From contig JBFZBC010000018.1 of assembly GCA_041308645.1 (NCBI GenBank), forward strand, positions 1-20,888: 20,888 bases of DNA. Reading direction: 5' to 3'. A program made the position numbers and the translations under genes. Below are positions 1 to 6,694 of this stretch, one piece after another. How positions within the stretch are numbered: the first letter of the stretch is position 1; every line of letters starts with the position of its first letter. This stretch comes from CAIJXO01 sp041308645. GTDB taxonomy: Bacteria; Patescibacteriota; Minisyncoccia; Phycocordibacterales; GWA1-40-21. Below the pieces are notes generated by a model. It ran no database searches and was not told the DNA's origin. It saw only the letters and a program-made list of their open reading frames with translations.

Positions 1-183
1 GAAGGCCTTATAGAGGCTTTGGAGGCCTTTATTAAGCCTATGCGAGAGCGCAGAATCATGCTTGAGGGTGATCTGGATACTGTTTTTGATATTCTGAAGG
101 AGGGTGGTAGAAGAGCCTCAATGAGAGCAGAGAAGAAAATGAAGGAGGTTAGGGACGCGGTGGGAGTTGAAATTTATAAATAA
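1..183 (+). CDS. trpS: Tryptophanyl-tRNA synthetase, C-terminal 60 residues (partial)
   Basis: The window opens inside a gene. Frame 1 is open from the first base and ends with TAA at 181-183. The fragment has the class I TrpRS C-terminal pattern: a helix with FIKPMRERR, then EGDLDTVFDILKEGGRRA and a last helix ending VRDAVGVEIYK. In the family this tail is the helical region that packs on the anticodon-binding side; TrpRS charges tRNA-Trp. The catalytic HIGH and KMSKS motifs lie outside the window. A promoter for the downstream T-box leader overlaps the last codons, so this gene and the following operon can be transcribed separately. The call rests on a short tail, so confidence is good but not complete. 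Confidence 0.8.
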   Translation, partial: EGLIEALEAFIKPMRERRIMLEGDLDTVFDILKEGGRRASMRAEKKMKEVRDAVGVEIYK

Positions 184-194
184 GGTGATATTAT
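167..194 (+). promoter_or_regulatory. Sigma70-type promoter for the T-box leader
   Basis: TTGAAA (167-172), a 16-nt spacer and TATTAT (189-194) with a TGn extension (TGA at 186-188). Predicted transcription start is about 200-201, right at the 5' edge of the T-box. It lies inside the 3' end of trpS. Confidence 0.6.
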
Positions 195-199
195 TGTTA

Positions 200-453
200 G
201 ATAAGCAATGAAGCCGTATGACACGGTGGAGCTTGGGGAAGAACACTGAAAAGTAAGTAGAACCCTATAAACCCGAACAAATTTTATATAATAAAACTTG
301 AACGGGTAAATGAGAAATCCCACGTCGCATAAAGCTATGCGGGAGAAACAAGTGAGGTGGTACCGCGACATGGCCGTCTGCAAAGATTAGGCACTCGTTC
401 GCCCTCACAAAAATCAAAACGTGTTTTGATTTTTGTGAGGGCGTTTATTTTTT
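200..453 (+). promoter_or_regulatory. T-box riboswitch (transcription-attenuating), probable Asn specifier
   Basis: The core T-box sequence GTGAGGTGGTACCGCG lies at 352-367. Its UGGU (358-361) is the bulge that pairs with the acceptor end of uncharged tRNA. GTGAGG (352-357) can pair with CCTCAC (403-408) to form the antiterminator. The same CCTCAC is the 5' arm of a 21-bp perfect terminator hairpin (400-420 with 423-443) followed by a T-rich run to 453, so the two structures are mutually exclusive, as in Firmicutes T-boxes. Upstream are a short distal Stem I hairpin (AAGC 211-214 with GCTT 231-234, inner CCGT/ACGG), a long ACCCG...CGGGT hairpin (about 269-306) and CGCATA-AAGC-TATGCG (about 326-341). 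After the distal arm comes GGGGAAG-AAC-ACTGA; by analogy with known specifier loops, AAC at 242-244 is the likely specifier. The downstream Asp/Asn-tRNA synthetase gene fits. The element is very sure; the specifier is moderately sure. Confidence 0.93.
400..453 (+). terminator. T-box terminator hairpin
   Basis: A perfect 21-bp stem (400-420 / 423-443) with a 2-nt GT apex (effectively a larger loop in RNA), then TTTATTTTTT. It shares its 5' arm with the antiterminator of the T-box. Confidence 0.9.
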
Positions 454-471
454 ATAAATAAAAAATGTAAA

Positions 472-690
472 ATGGAAACAGGAATATATAAACATTCAAA
501 AACAGGGAATTTATACAAAGTACATTTTGTAGCTAAACATTCGGAGACTTTAGAAGATTTGGTTGTCTATGAAGCACTGTATGATAATCCAAAATCAAAA
601 ACCTGGGTACGTCCAATAAAAATGTTTGAGGAAATAGTAAATGTCGCTGGTAAGCAAGTCCCTAGATTCCAATTTATAAGTGAAAAATAA
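472..690 (+). CDS. DUF1653 family protein
   Basis: A 72-residue protein matching the DUF1653 pattern from end to end: G-x-Y-x-H near the N-terminus (GIYKHSKTGNLY), VAKHSETLEDLVVYEALY in the middle, WVRP and MF-x-E after it, and VPRFQFI at the C-terminus. It has no signal peptide or membrane segment, so it is probably cytoplasmic. The biochemical role of the family is not known to me. It is the first gene after the T-box terminator and lies 4 nt before the zinc-ribbon gene, so it is expected to be under T-box control. The ATG has no Shine-Dalgarno sequence. Confidence 0.85.
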   Translation: METGIYKHSKTGNLYKVHFVAKHSETLEDLVVYEALYDNPKSKTWVRPIKMFEEIVNVAGKQVPRFQFISEK

Positions 691-694
691 AATT

Positions 695-853
695 ATGATA
701 AAACCAATTTGTGATAAATGTAAAAAAGAACTGGATGATTTTGGAGCGATATTGCTCAGTCCGCCAGACATTGACCGTAAGGTCATAAAATATCATTTAT
801 GTAAAAAGTGTTATATGGAAATAGAAAATTTATTAGACAAAAATAAAAAATAA
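695..853 (+). CDS. Small zinc-ribbon protein (CxxC...CxxC), function unknown
   Basis: A 52-residue ORF squeezed between the DUF1653 gene (stop 690) and the synthetase gene (start 855). The two CxxC pairs, ICDKC near residues 5-9 and LCKKC near 35-39, are typical of a four-cysteine zinc ribbon. The segment between them, ELDDFGAILLSPP, is not low complexity, and the frame fills the gap exactly, leaving 1 nt to the next ATG. Translational coupling with the synthetase gene is likely. I recall similar short proteins in Parcubacteria but know no function. A role in RNA or protein binding would be a guess. The length and cysteine pattern make it very likely to be real. Confidence 0.8.
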   Translation: MIKPICDKCKKELDDFGAILLSPPDIDRKVIKYHLCKKCYMEIENLLDKNKK

Positions 854-854
854 A

Positions 855-2207
855 ATGGAACGAACATATATAAAAGAATTGGGAAGTAAAATAGGGAAGG
901 AGGTAAGGGTAAAGGGTTGGGTGAATATAAGACGTGACCAAGGAAAAATGATTTTTCTCGATTTTCGCGATATGACAGGGGTTATTCAAGGTGTTATTTT
1001 ACCGAAACAGACGGAGGCTCTAGAACAAGGAAAAAAACTTCGTCAGGAATTTGTTGTTGAGGTTAATGGAAAAATAAATGAACGACCAGAAAATAATAGA
1101 AAAGCAGGAATACTAAATGGTGATATTGAGCTAGAGATTCTCAATATTATTATTTTAGCAGAAGCTGCTCCTCTTCCGTTTGATATGTCTATTGATGGTT
1201 TCAATCTGGATATAAAAACCGAGCTTGATAATAGAGCGCTGACACTCCGCCATCCAAAAAACCAAGCGGTATTTAAAATCTTGGAAACAGTAATTGATAG
1301 TTTTAGAGAAATCATGAAGGCCGAAAACTTTTTCGAATTCCAGGCGCCATGTATTGTGCCGGCTACTGCGGAAGGTGGGGCTGAAGTGTTTAAAATTGGT
1401 TATTTTGGTAAAAATGCTTATCTGACTCAATCACCTCAGTTATATAAGCAAATTGTGATGAGTGCTTTTGAAAGATGTTTTTCAGTCAACAAAATATTCC
1501 GTGCTGAGCCAAGCTCTACTACCAGACACCTAACTGAGATAGTTTCCCTAGACGCTGAGTTTGCCTTTATTGATTCCTGGACTGATGTAAGAGACATGGA
1601 GGAGAAAACAATAAAATATATTCTTGAACAGATACGTAGAAAAAATCCTGAGCAACTTAAAATATTGGGCGCGGAACTTCCAGTTATGCTTGAAAAAACC
1701 CCAACTATATCACTTAGAGAGGCTCAACAGAAAATATTTGAGATTTATGGAAGAGACAATAGGGAAGATAAGGACCTTTCATCACAGGATGAAATTGAGA
1801 TTTGTGAAATAGTTAAAAAAGAGACCGGCTCTGATTTTGTGTTTGTTTACGGCTACCCAACCAAAAAGAAACCATTTTATGTTTATCCAAACCCAAAAGA
1901 ACCGGAATTAAATGAGGGTCTAGACCTGATCTGCCGAGGCAGGGAGCTTTCAAGTGGTGGTAGACGCATAAATAATTTTGAGCAGTTAGAAAAACATGTG
2001 AATGAGTGGGAAATTGATCCAAAAACAATTTCAATGTTTCTACAGGCTTTTAAATATGGTGTTCCACCAGAAGGTGGTTTTGCATTTGGCGCAGAAAGGC
2101 TTGTCCTACAATTTCTAAACCTGCCTAACGTCCGCCAAGCAGTAATTTTCCCAAGAGATATGAATAGAATTGATGAGAGATTAGAGGGGACTGAAAGTGA
2201 ATATTAA
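855..2207 (+). CDS. aspS: Archaeal-type aspartyl-tRNA synthetase, probably non-discriminating (Asp/Asn)
   Basis: A 450-residue class IIb synthetase. The N-terminal OB-fold anticodon-binding domain covers about residues 1-105 (VRVKGWVNIRRDQGK, FLDFRDMTGVIQGV). Motif 2 is FRAE (215-218) with RHLTE and SLDAEFAFI, the AspRS form rather than the AsnRS form. Motif 3 is GGFAFGAERLVLQ (from 407), followed by VIFPRDMNR as in archaeal and eukaryotic AspRS. The length and absence of the bacterial GAD insertion place it in the short AspS2/AsnRS-like class, which in many bacteria charges both tRNA-Asp and tRNA-Asn; the Asp-tRNA-Asn is then amidated by GatCAB. Whether it discriminates cannot be read with certainty. 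The upstream T-box with a probable AAC specifier supports a role in Asn decoding. An AsnRS identity is the main alternative. Confidence 0.85.
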   Translation: MERTYIKELGSKIGKEVRVKGWVNIRRDQGKMIFLDFRDMTGVIQGVILPKQTEALEQGKKLRQEFVVEVNGKINERPENNRKAGILNGDIELEILNIIILAEAAPLPFDMSIDGFNLDIKTELDNRALTLRHPKNQAVFKILETVIDSFREIMKAENFFEFQAPCIVPATAEGGAEVFKIGYFGKNAYLTQSPQLYKQIVMSAFERCFSVNKIFRAEPSSTTRHLTEIVSLDAEFAFIDSWTDVRDMEEKTIKYILEQIRRKNPEQLKILGAELPVMLEKTPTISLREAQQKIFEIYGRDNREDKDLSSQDEIEICEIVKKETGSDFVFVYGYPTKKKPFYVYPNPKEPELNEGLDLICRGRELSSGGRRINNFEQLEKHVNEWEIDPKTISMFLQAFKYGVPPEGGFAFGAERLVLQFLNLPNVRQAVIFPRDMNRIDERLEGTESEY

Positions 2208-2216
2208 TTATAATAA

Positions 2217-2948
2217 ATGTCCGACACAACTTTTCAAATCAAAACAGAAGTTTTTGAGGGTCCGCTGGACTTATTATTGAGCTTGATTGAAAAGAGAAAA
2301 TTATTTATTAATGATATTGCCTTAGCTAGGGTAGCAGATGATTATATTGTATATCTAAAAAGTCTGGAAAAATTTCCAATAGCAGATAGTGCAGATTTTT
2401 TAGTGATTGCCTCAACCTTACTTTTGATAAAATCCCGTTCACTCCTACCAAATCTAAATCTAACTGAAGATGAGCAAAAAGATATTGGTGACCTAGAAAG
2501 AAGATTAAAAATTTATCAAAGAATTAAGGAATTGAGTGTACATATTAAAAATCATTTTGGAAAAGACATAATTTTTGCCCCAGAACCAAGAAAAATGATT
2601 CCGGTTTTTTCACCAGACCAGACAATGACTAAGAAAAACTTTTTAACAGCCATCCTTTCGGTTATTAAGTCATTGCCAAAAGTCGAAAATATTCCGAAAG
2701 CGATTGTAAGAAAAGTAGTCAGCCTAGAGGAGATGATCACTAATTTAACTCGAAGGATTCAGTCTAGTATAAAATTAAGCTTCCGCGAGTTTGCAAAAGT
2801 TGGCAAAGAGGAACGAGTAAATGTTATAATAAGTTTTCTGGCCATGTTAGAATTAGTCAAACAGGGGATAGTGAATGTAAAGCAGGATAATCAGTTTGAT
2901 GATATTGAGATAGAGACCCAACAAACTAATGTGCCACATTACAATTAA
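2217..2948 (+). CDS. scpA: Segregation and condensation protein A (kleisin)
   Basis: A 243-residue protein with the ScpA N-terminal signature: FEGPLDLLLSLIEKRKLFINDI, then DYIVYLKSL and ADFLVIASTLLLIKSRSLLP within the first 85 residues. It ends in a C-terminal winged-helix-like segment (FREFAKVGKEERVNVIISFLAMLELVKQGIV). In the family, ScpA bridges the SMC ATPase heads and binds an ScpB dimer, acting in chromosome condensation and segregation on the nucleoid. It begins 9 nt after aspS and is followed after 3 nt by scpB, the usual partner order. No Shine-Dalgarno sequence is visible. Confidence 0.95.
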   Translation: MSDTTFQIKTEVFEGPLDLLLSLIEKRKLFINDIALARVADDYIVYLKSLEKFPIADSADFLVIASTLLLIKSRSLLPNLNLTEDEQKDIGDLERRLKIYQRIKELSVHIKNHFGKDIIFAPEPRKMIPVFSPDQTMTKKNFLTAILSVIKSLPKVENIPKAIVRKVVSLEEMITNLTRRIQSSIKLSFREFAKVGKEERVNVIISFLAMLELVKQGIVNVKQDNQFDDIEIETQQTNVPHYN

Positions 2949-2951
2949 ATT

Positions 2952-3545
2952 ATGGAAGAATTATTAATAGAAAATCAAATAGAAGCTGTCCTTTTTTGGA
3001 AGGGCGAGCCACAGTCAATTAAAAAATTGGCCGCTTCTTTAGGTAAAAAAGAAGACGAAATAAAAGCTGGACTTGAAATATTAAAGGCTAAAATAGCTGA
3101 TAGGGGGGTAGAACTAGTTTTTAAGCCAGCCCGACAAGGTCATTCTGGCGGGGATGATGAGGTTATGCTTGGTACTTCTTCAAAAGTTTCTCATATTATC
3201 GAAAGACTGACCAAAGAAGAACTTGTTCGTGATTTGGGCAAGGCTGGTCTGGAAACGATTTCTATTATTGCTTATAAGGGTCCAATTTCTCGATCAGAAA
3301 TAGATTATATTAGAGGTGTTCAGTCTAACTTTATTTTACGTAATTTACAGATACGTGGCCTGGTAGAGAAAATCACTAATGAAAACGATCACAGGAGCTT
3401 TTTTTATCGTCCAACCTTTGAACTGCTTTCGTTTTTAGGTGTATCAAAGATAGAGGATTTACCCGAGTATGAGAAAGTTAAGATTGAATTTGAACAAAAT
3501 CTTAAAAATGAAACGGATCAACTGACTGATATCACATCAGAATAA
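2952..3545 (+). CDS. scpB: Segregation and condensation protein B
   Basis: A 197-residue protein with the ScpB double winged-helix layout. The N-terminal domain is IEAVLFWKGEPQSIKKLAASLGK. The second domain carries the conserved LGKAGLETISIIAYKGPISRSEID and IRGVQSNFILRNLQIRGLVEK. It is expected to dimerise and bind ScpA in the SMC-ScpAB condensin complex. A short Gly/Asp insertion (GHSGGDDE) near residues 64-71 sits between the wings. It lies 3 nt after scpA, so the two are almost certainly translated together. Confidence 0.95.
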   Translation: MEELLIENQIEAVLFWKGEPQSIKKLAASLGKKEDEIKAGLEILKAKIADRGVELVFKPARQGHSGGDDEVMLGTSSKVSHIIERLTKEELVRDLGKAGLETISIIAYKGPISRSEIDYIRGVQSNFILRNLQIRGLVEKITNENDHRSFFYRPTFELLSFLGVSKIEDLPEYEKVKIEFEQNLKNETDQLTDITSE

Positions 3546-3569
3546 ACTCTTCATCTAAAAAAATAATCA

Positions 3570-4532
3570 ATGCAACCAATAATAGGGAAAAAAGAAAAAA
3601 TATTAGCATTACTAACCGTATTTTTTTTATTCTCTATAGTTGGAAGTATATTTTTTGTAATAAGTCTTCGTAATAAAGAAGAATTTATTACATTAACGAA
3701 TGAAGTAAAAATTTTAAAAATCAAACAAGAAAACCTTGAAAAATTAGAAAAAATATATTTTGATAATATTATTTTACCAGAAGTTACAAGTAAATCATAT
3801 TTGACTTTAGCTATTACAGATAATCAGTATAAAAAAATTCTTGCTGAAAAGAACCCAAATCTTATATTACCAATTGCCAGTATTACCAAGCTCATGTTAG
3901 CAGTAATTACTCTTGAAAATATTGATAAGGATACTGAAGTCACCGCCATTTCAGATTATATTGGTGGGGAAGAGAGTGCTTATATATTAGAAGTTGGTAA
4001 AAAATATAAAATCAGTGAATTACTCGCAAATGCTTTAATATCATCTGATAATGATTCTGCTAGATTAATCTCAAGTACTTTAGGTAATAATAATTTTATA
4101 GATAGAATGAATATTAAAGCTTTTGAACTTGGCTTAACACAAACAAGTTTCTCCAATGTAACAGGATTAGACCCAATTGACCCAAAAATAATTCCAAATT
4201 CATCAACTGTAACAGACATAGCTAATCTATTAATATATATAAAGAATAAACACCCAGAAATCCTTAAAATCTCGACCAATGATAAATATAGTGTTTGTGA
4301 CACAACAAACTACTGTAAAATGGTCACGAGCACAGATATTCTACTTGAAGATAAAGATTTTGGGTTTAAAATTATTGGTGGAAAAACAGGGACTACTGAT
4401 TTAGCTGGTAAAAACTTAGCATTAATGACAAAGCTATTAGATGGTATTGTTATAATTAATGTTGTCCTAGGCTCAACAGATAATTTTATGGATACAACTT
4501 CACTTATTAATAATATAAAAATAAATAATTAA
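3570..4532 (+). CDS. dacA: D-alanyl-D-alanine carboxypeptidase, peptidase S11 (PBP5-like), membrane-anchored
   Basis: A 320-residue protein. An N-terminal membrane segment (about 11-33) is followed by a short helix-prone linker and a penicillin-binding domain. All three active-site motifs are present: SxxK as S104-I-T-K107, SxN as S159-D-N161, and KTG as K272-T-G-T275. The family trims the terminal D-Ala from peptidoglycan pentapeptides outside the membrane. There is no C-terminal amphipathic anchor as in E. coli PBP5; the N-terminal helix would hold it instead. It begins 24 nt after scpB and is followed by mraY after 3 nt, which fits a wall-synthesis role. Some S11 members are endopeptidases, so the exact cleavage is inferred. 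Confidence 0.88.
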   Translation: MQPIIGKKEKILALLTVFFLFSIVGSIFFVISLRNKEEFITLTNEVKILKIKQENLEKLEKIYFDNIILPEVTSKSYLTLAITDNQYKKILAEKNPNLILPIASITKLMLAVITLENIDKDTEVTAISDYIGGEESAYILEVGKKYKISELLANALISSDNDSARLISSTLGNNNFIDRMNIKAFELGLTQTSFSNVTGLDPIDPKIIPNSSTVTDIANLLIYIKNKHPEILKISTNDKYSVCDTTNYCKMVTSTDILLEDKDFGFKIIGGKTGTTDLAGKNLALMTKLLDGIVIINVVLGSTDNFMDTTSLINNIKINN

Positions 4533-4535
4533 ATT

Positions 4536-5582
4536 ATGGATATTGTAAAAATAATTATTCCTACAACTATTGCTTTTATTGTCGGTATAATTATAACCCC
4601 ACTTGTTAGTAATTTTTTGTATAAAAACAAAATGTGGAAAAAGAAAAGTGTAATTGTGGCTACTGATGGAAGCACGGCCACAGTCTCACAAAAATTACAC
4701 AACGATGAGGAAAGGAAAACCCCAAGAATGGGCGGGGTAATAATTTGGGCCAGTGCGCTTATCACAATTATTATCTTATGGTTTTTGGCACAAATAGATA
4801 GTCCAATACTAAAAAAACTAAATTTTCTTAGTCGTAATCAAACCTGGTTACCAATCTTTACCTTAATAGTTGGTGCCCTCGTTGGTTTAGTTGATGATTA
4901 TTATAGTGTAACAGAAAAATATGACCAAAAAGCTGGTGGCTTGTCCTCCAAGAAGAGATTATTTGTTGTTTTCCTAATTGCATTATTTGGCGCTTGGTGG
5001 TTTTTTACAAAACTAGAGGTCACAGATATTATGATTCCTTTTTTCGGAATTTGGGATGCTCAATATTGGTTTTTATTATTTTTTATTATTGTAATGCTTG
5101 GTACTTACTCTGGAGGAGTTATAGATGGCTTAGACGGTCTTTCAGGTGGTGTATTTTTAATTATATTTGCTTCCTATGGTCTAATTGCCTTTCTACAAAA
5201 CCAGGTTGATTTAGCTGCTTTTTGTTTTGTTCTTGTGGGTGGTTTATTAGCTTTTCTTTGGTTTAATATTCCGCCAGCTAGATTCTTTATGTCAGAAACT
5301 GGAACGATGTCACTAACTATGTCCTTAGTGGTTGTTGCTTTTTTAACTAAACAAGTCTTAGTTTTACCAATTATTGCTTTCCCTTTGGTAATTTCATCAG
5401 GCTCAAGCATTATTCAATTATTATCAAAAAAATTTAGAAATGGGAAAAAAGTTTTTCTAGTGGCGCCACTACATCACCACTTTCAAGCTCTGGGCTGGTC
5501 GGCAGAAAAAGTAGTTATGAGATATTGGGTTTTAGGAGCCGTTTGTGCATGTATTGGAGTTTTAATTTCTTTAATTAGTTAA
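4536..5582 (+). CDS. mraY: Phospho-N-acetylmuramoyl-pentapeptide transferase
   Basis: A 348-residue polytopic membrane protein. It joins UDP-MurNAc-pentapeptide to undecaprenyl phosphate to make lipid I on the inner face of the membrane. Visible signatures are RKTPRMGGV (60-68), the DD pair D120-D121, IDGLDGLSGG (196-205) and the triple-His loop PLHHHFQALGW (311-321). Two usually conserved places differ: the Asn-rich stretch before TDGLDGL is replaced by YSGGV, and the FMGDxGS motif reads FMSETGT, so the usual metal-binding Asp is Glu254. These could mark a lineage-specific form. It lies in the order dacA-mraY-ftsW-murG. Confidence 0.93.
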   Translation: MDIVKIIIPTTIAFIVGIIITPLVSNFLYKNKMWKKKSVIVATDGSTATVSQKLHNDEERKTPRMGGVIIWASALITIIILWFLAQIDSPILKKLNFLSRNQTWLPIFTLIVGALVGLVDDYYSVTEKYDQKAGGLSSKKRLFVVFLIALFGAWWFFTKLEVTDIMIPFFGIWDAQYWFLLFFIIVMLGTYSGGVIDGLDGLSGGVFLIIFASYGLIAFLQNQVDLAAFCFVLVGGLLAFLWFNIPPARFFMSETGTMSLTMSLVVVAFLTKQVLVLPIIAFPLVISSGSSIIQLLSKKFRNGKKVFLVAPLHHHFQALGWSAEKVVMRYWVLGAVCACIGVLISLIS

Positions 5583-5584
5583 TA

Positions 5585-6682
5585 ATGTTAAAAAAAACCG
5601 ATAAAGTATTTTTACTATCATTTATTCTTCTCTTAATTGCTGGCTTTACTGTTTTTATTTCAGCCTCCCTCGGAATCTATGCTAGAGATAGGGCAATGTT
5701 TACTTCTATCATATTTACCCAGCTCTTTTTTGGCTTGGTATTGGGTTTAATTACTTGCTTTATAACCTCAAAAATTAACTATAAAATTTGGCGGAAATTT
5801 TCTTTTTATATATTCGCAATTTCTGTCTTTGTCACCTTATTAGTATTTATACCAGGTATCGGTATTACCCACGGAGGTGCAAGTAGATGGATATACATCG
5901 GCAACCTATCTTTTCAACCGTTAGAACTCCTAAAAATTGGTTTTATTATTTATTTTGCCGCATGGGTTTCTGGAATGAAAGAAAAAATTAAAACAGTAAA
6001 ATACGGCTTATTACCTTTTTTGATTCTTTTAAGTATTATTGGGATAATTTTATTAAAACAACCTGATACTGATTCATTCATAATTATATCCATTGTTGGA
6101 CTTTCAATGTATTTGGTTGGGGGAGGAAAATGGCGCCACATTTTTTTTGTCTTTATTTTAGGTTTAATTGGAATTTCATCTTTATTTCTTGTTAGACCAT
6201 ATTTACTTGAACGTCTTACAACTTTTTTAAATCCAGTAGATAATTCGCTAACCACTAGCTACCAAATCCAACAATCACTAATTGCTGTTGGGTCTGGAGA
6301 AATATTTGGTCGTGGTTTAGGACAAAGTATTCAAAAGTTCAAATTCCTACCGGAATCAGTGGGTGATGCAATTTTTTCAATTGCCGCTGAAGAATTCGGA
6401 TTTATTGGTGGTTTACTAATTATTAGTTTATTCATATTTTTTACTACAACAGGGTTAAAAATAGCGAGTCAATCACCAGATACATTTAGTAGACTTTTGG
6501 TAGCTGGAATTGTTATACTTATAACCATCCAATCTTTTTTAAATATTGCTTCTATGATTGGAGTCATACCGTTAGCTGGTTCACCACTAATCTTTTTTAG
6601 CCAAGGTGGAACTGCATTATTTTTTACTTTAGCAGAGATAGGTATTATAATTAACATTTCAAAATATAGAAAAATAGCTTAA
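5585..6682 (+). CDS. ftsW: SEDS-family peptidoglycan glycosyltransferase FtsW/RodA
   Basis: A 365-residue protein with about ten hydrophobic segments. SEDS signatures are GASRWIYIGNLSFQPLELLKI, YQIQQSLIAVGSGEIFGRGLGQS, the catalytic-loop motif FLPESVGDAIFSIAAEE (its Asp aligns with the catalytic Asp of RodA/FtsW) and a C-terminal GSPLIFFSQGGTAL. The family polymerises lipid II into glycan strands with a partner class B PBP. The usual QPDxGT reads QPDTDS here. Position between mraY and murG is the standard dcw order and favours FtsW over RodA. It starts 2 nt after the mraY stop. Confidence 0.9.
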   Translation: MLKKTDKVFLLSFILLLIAGFTVFISASLGIYARDRAMFTSIIFTQLFFGLVLGLITCFITSKINYKIWRKFSFYIFAISVFVTLLVFIPGIGITHGGASRWIYIGNLSFQPLELLKIGFIIYFAAWVSGMKEKIKTVKYGLLPFLILLSIIGIILLKQPDTDSFIIISIVGLSMYLVGGGKWRHIFFVFILGLIGISSLFLVRPYLLERLTTFLNPVDNSLTTSYQIQQSLIAVGSGEIFGRGLGQSIQKFKFLPESVGDAIFSIAAEEFGFIGGLLIISLFIFFTTTGLKIASQSPDTFSRLLVAGIVILITIQSFLNIASMIGVIPLAGSPLIFFSQGGTALFFTLAEIGIIINISKYRKIA

Positions 6683-6694
6683 AAAATAAAAAAA

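Noticed and set aside
174..383. Minus-strand ORF of 69 residues across the T-box
   Set aside because: It is the antisense of the riboswitch, has no coding-like composition and no initiation signal.
1043..1430. Two overlapping minus-strand ORFs of about 90 residues inside aspS
   Set aside because: They are frame shadows of a conserved synthetase gene and have no family resemblance.
4994..5209. Plus-strand ORF in another frame of mraY
   Set aside because: It is out of frame with a clear, fully conserved MraY and has a shadow-type composition rich in Tyr, Arg and Cys.
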